A stretch of 7,816 nucleotides of DNA from Phycisphaerae bacterium. GTDB lineage: Bacteria; Planctomycetota; Phycisphaerae; UBA1845. The DNA lies in assembly GCA_029260155.1 (NCBI GenBank), contig JAJDDU010000120.1:1-7816 (forward strand), given 5' to 3'. Numbering within the stretch: position 1 is the first letter of the stretch; every line of letters begins with the position of its first letter. Shown piece by piece: positions 5,829 through 7,816 of the stretch. The notes below the pieces were generated by a model. It did not search any database, had not been told where the DNA came from, and saw only the letters and a program-made list of their open reading frames with translations. The position numbers and the translations under genes were made by a program.

Positions 5829-6473
5829 GTGCCCCAGGCGTCCGGCCTGAACGGCCACGTTTTGATGCTCAACGCCCACTACGTCGCCCTGCGGGTAGTC
5901 ACCGTGCGCCGCGCGCTGTCACTCCTGTTCAAACGCGATGTAGATGATGCGCCAGGTGCCGAGGTCGTCCATGTCGAGGACAATCGGTACTTGTCCTACA
6001 ATTTCGATGACTGGTGCGAGCTCAGTGAATTCCGGCGTGAGTTTCAGCCGGCAGATTTCGATTGGATCAAGACGGTGCGTTTCGACTTGGCCGTCCCACG
6101 CATCATCCGCGTTCTTGAGTACGCCAGATTTCCGAGGCAGCCGGTCAAGCTGAATCGCCGCAACATTTTCGCGCGCGATCGCAACCTCTGTCAGTATTGC
6201 GGCCGGAGGTTCTCGACCAGCGAACTGAGCTTGGACCATGTGATCCCGCGATCGCAAAATGGCCCCAACACCTGGGAAAACATAGTCTGCGCCTGCCTCA
6301 AGTGCAACGTGCGCAAAGGCGGCAGGACGCCTGCGCGAGCAGGGATGAAGCTGATCACCAAACCCGTCAAACCGAGCAGCAGCCCGGTTCTCAGCTTCAA
6401 TCTGTCGGACGCCAAGTACCGGTCGTGGCAGCACTTCTTGGACCATGCCTACTGGAACGTCGAGTTGAAATAG
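5829..6473 (+). CDS. HNH-family endonuclease
   Basis: A 214-residue predicted metal-dependent nuclease of the HNH family. The core is CQYCG (121-125), LDHVIPR (135-141), NTWENIVCACLKCNVRKGG (147-165). Cys121, Cys124, Cys156 and Cys159 should bind a structural zinc; His137 is the likely catalytic base and Asn151 and Asn160 complete the HNH pattern. The N-terminal half has the pattern VLMLNAHYVALRVVTVRRAL (11-30), seen in a widespread group of chromosomal stand-alone HNH proteins of unknown biological role, often annotated simply as HNH endonuclease. The GTG start at 5829 gives ten residues before that block; an ATG at 5865 would cut into it. It diverges from gspF and has its own promoter candidate. 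Nothing nearby (methylase, phage terminase, inteins) suggests restriction, packaging or homing. The substrate is unknown. Confidence 0.88.
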   Translation: MPQASGLNGHVLMLNAHYVALRVVTVRRALSLLFKRDVDDAPGAEVVHVEDNRYLSYNFDDWCELSEFRREFQPADFDWIKTVRFDLAVPRIIRVLEYARFPRQPVKLNRRNIFARDRNLCQYCGRRFSTSELSLDHVIPRSQNGPNTWENIVCACLKCNVRKGGRTPARAGMKLITKPVKPSSSPVLSFNLSDAKYRSWQHFLDHAYWNVELK

Positions 6474-6502
6474 AGACCTGTCGACCACGTCGCCGTGTTC
6501 CG

Positions 6503-6525
6503 ATAATCCCGCCAATTGGGATCAT
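6503..6525 (+). terminator. Weak hairpin after the HNH gene, possible terminator
   Basis: About 30 bases after the HNH stop, ATAATCCC and GGGATCAT can pair across a 7-base loop with one mismatch, followed by a short T run (ACTGTTTT). The stem has only three GC pairs, so it would be a weak terminator at best. Confidence 0.25.
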
Positions 6526-6598
6526 ACTGTTTTCGTAGTTGAGCGTGCCTGCCCGATTCCCGATGAGCATCGAAGCGGTCAGACTGGCTGCGGCGGAT

Positions 6599-6612
6599 GG
6601 GGTGATCACCCC
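6599..6612. promoter_or_regulatory. Perfect 14-bp palindrome upstream of the c-di-GMP regulator gene
   Basis: GGGGTGATCACCCC is identical to its reverse complement. It lies 37-50 bp before the ATG of the response regulator gene, a normal place for a dimeric repressor or activator site. A second small inverted repeat, GTGTG-CTCA-CGCAC with one wobble pair (6617-6630), follows at once and could fold in the mRNA leader. No -10/-35 pair of good quality was seen beside it, and the binding protein is unknown. Confidence 0.45.
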
Positions 6613-6648
6613 GTTCGTGTGCTCACGCACCGCATCGTGGGGGACGGT

Positions 6649-7816
6649 ATGACCGAGCCGTGCGACATCTGTATCGTCGAGGACGACGCCAGCAGCTCCC
6701 GCCTTATGGAGCGAATACTGTGCGGCGAGGGCTACCGGTGCGTGACCGCGGCGGACGCCGATCGCGGGTGGGAGTTGGTCCAGGAACACCAACCCAAGGT
6801 CATCATCGCGGACTGGTCGCTGCCCGGGATGGACGGTTTGGAGCTGTTTCAGAAGACACGGGCGGTTCCCGAATTGGCGTCGACGTACTGCTTGATGGTC
6901 ACGGCCCGCACGGAGCCGGGTACCCGCCAAGAAGCGTTGGAATCCTACACTGATGACTTTTTGAGCAAGCCGATCGACCGGTCATATCTGTTGGCCCGCG
7001 TTCGCGTGGGGATTCGCATATGGGACGCGACCGAGCGTCTTCGCGAGGCGGCTATCACGGACGGCCTCACCGGGTTGTACAACCACGACTACCTGACGAC
7101 GGTGGTCGAGCGCGAGGTGCATCGGACACGCCGCTACGGGGGGGATCTGGCGTTCATCATGCTGGACCTCGATTTCTTCAAGGCGGTAAATGACACCTAC
7201 GGGCACCTGACGGGGAACGCGACACTTGTTGAAGTGGCGCGCATCCTGAACGAAAACGTGCGAGATTTTGATACCGTGGGGCGTTTTGGCGGGGAGGAAT
7301 TCGCCATCGTGGCGCCGGAGGCTACGCTGGAGGACGCAACCGCGATCAGTGAGCGCATCCGCCTGGCGATTGCTGACACACTACAGCTCCACGATCTTCA
7401 TGGCCACCAAATCACCGCATCCTTGGGTATTGCGACGGTGGGCGACGCGCGCGTGCGGACGCCGGCTGATCTGATCGATTTGGCAGACCGGGCGCTGTAT
7501 GTCGCCAAGCACGACGGCCGCAATCGCGTGGCAACGGCCGGTGACATTACCGACGGCAATGCCGCCCACGGCGGGAGCGAAGAGGTCGAAGTATTGCGAC
7601 GCCGCGTCGCAGTGATGTATGTTCAGGCCAAGGAGGTTTACGTTCAGAGTGTCTCGTCTCTCGTGCAGGCGTTGGAGGAGAAGGACCCGATTACGGCGAA
7701 GCACTCACTAAACGTAGCCTACTACAGCGAGCGGATAGCCCGACAGATGGGTTTAAGCGAATCGCTGGTCACCACAGTCCGCAACGCCGGTCTGTTGCAC
7801 GACGTCGGCAAGGTGG
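6649..7816 (+). CDS. REC-GGDEF-HD-GYP response regulator (3' end cut off)
   Basis: A predicted cytoplasmic c-di-GMP signalling enzyme; 389 residues are visible. A receiver domain occupies about 5-120, with acidic residues Glu11-Asp12-Asp13, phospho-acceptor Asp55 (IIADWSLPGMDG), Thr85 and Lys107 all present. A diguanylate cyclase domain follows at about 131-296. It shows DGLTGLYN (138-145), LDLDFFKAVNDTYGH (172-186) and an intact active site GGEEF (214-218). The inhibitory-site motif RDFD (205-208, RxxD) lies the usual five residues before it. The usual Asp after GHxxG is Asn190. A linker that looks helical (313-345) leads into the start of an HD-GYP phosphodiesterase domain with KHS (351-353) and LLHDVGK (382-388), where the window ends; the GYP part is not visible. 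The ATG has GGGGGA upstream, and in-frame GTGs at 6637 and 6619 are alternatives. A partner histidine kinase is not in the window. Confidence 0.9.
   Translation, partial: MTEPCDICIVEDDASSSRLMERILCGEGYRCVTAADADRGWELVQEHQPKVIIADWSLPGMDGLELFQKTRAVPELASTYCLMVTARTEPGTRQEALESYTDDFLSKPIDRSYLLARVRVGIRIWDATERLREAAITDGLTGLYNHDYLTTVVEREVHRTRRYGGDLAFIMLDLDFFKAVNDTYGHLTGNATLVEVARILNENVRDFDTVGRFGGEEFAIVAPEATLEDATAISERIRLAIADTLQLHDLHGHQITASLGIATVGDARVRTPADLIDLADRALYVAKHDGRNRVATAGDITDGNAAHGGSEEVEVLRRRVAVMYVQAKEVYVQSVSSLVQALEEKDPITAKHSLNVAYYSERIARQMGLSESLVTTVRNAGLLHDVGKV

Noticed and set aside
5919..6515. 198-codon open frame on the minus strand
   Set aside because: Fully antisense to the HNH gene, which has complete catalytic and zinc motifs.
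6540..6648. Possible c-di-GMP riboswitch in the leader of the c-di-GMP regulator
   Set aside because: The leader has inverted repeats but not the conserved core bases or the paired-stem layout of the GEMM class as I know it.
6397..6930. 177-codon open frame on the minus strand
   Set aside because: Overlaps the HNH end and the receiver domain on the opposite strand and shows no recognisable domain.
7381..7704. 107-codon open frame on the minus strand
   Set aside because: Antisense to the GGDEF domain and its linker, both on a continuous plus-strand frame.

Overview
This window is about 7.8 kb of GC-rich bacterial DNA. It holds the front part of a type II secretion (T2SS) gene cluster on the minus strand and two unrelated genes on the plus strand. 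I saw no phage gene, insertion sequence, CRISPR array, tRNA or rRNA. The organism is probably Gram-negative, because a T2SS normally needs an outer membrane. A Planctomycetes-type or related lineage is my best guess, from the acidic, enlarged pseudopilins, the particular form of the HNH protein and the Ala-type prepilin cleavage sites. That is inference from familiarity, not a search result.

Region 1 (1-5522, minus strand) reads gspF, gspG, gspH, gspI, gspJ, gspK in transcription order. GspF is the inner-membrane platform, GspG the major pseudopilin, and GspH-I-J-K the minor pseudopilins that form the tip of the pseudopilus. GspF to GspG and GspG to GspH are separated by about 50 bp. H, I, J and K are joined by 4-bp stop/start overlaps (GTGA, ATGA, ATGA), which suggests translational coupling of the tip proteins. 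gspK runs off the left edge and lacks its 3' end. The ATPase gspE and secretin gspD do not precede gspF, because the operon begins next to a divergent gene, so the system is probably encoded in more than one locus.

Region 2 (5523-5828) is a 306-bp divergent intergenic region. It has two adjacent perfect palindromes on the gspF side and a sigma70-like promoter facing the HNH gene.

Region 3 (5829-6473, plus) encodes a 214-residue HNH-family nuclease with a zinc-binding four-cysteine HNH core. Region 4 (6649-7816, plus, cut by the right edge) encodes a response regulator with REC, GGDEF and the start of an HD-GYP domain. It is therefore a predicted phospho-controlled c-di-GMP enzyme carrying both a synthesis and a degradation module. 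A perfect 14-bp palindrome lies just upstream of it.

The most unusual material is in the tip pseudopilins. GspI has a C-terminal extension of about 130 residues, GspJ a highly acidic insert of about 67 residues, and GspK an Arg/Gly hexapeptide repeat and an EF-hand-like loop. Nothing in the window clearly amounts to a wholly new system; the enlarged tip complex is the best candidate for something undescribed.
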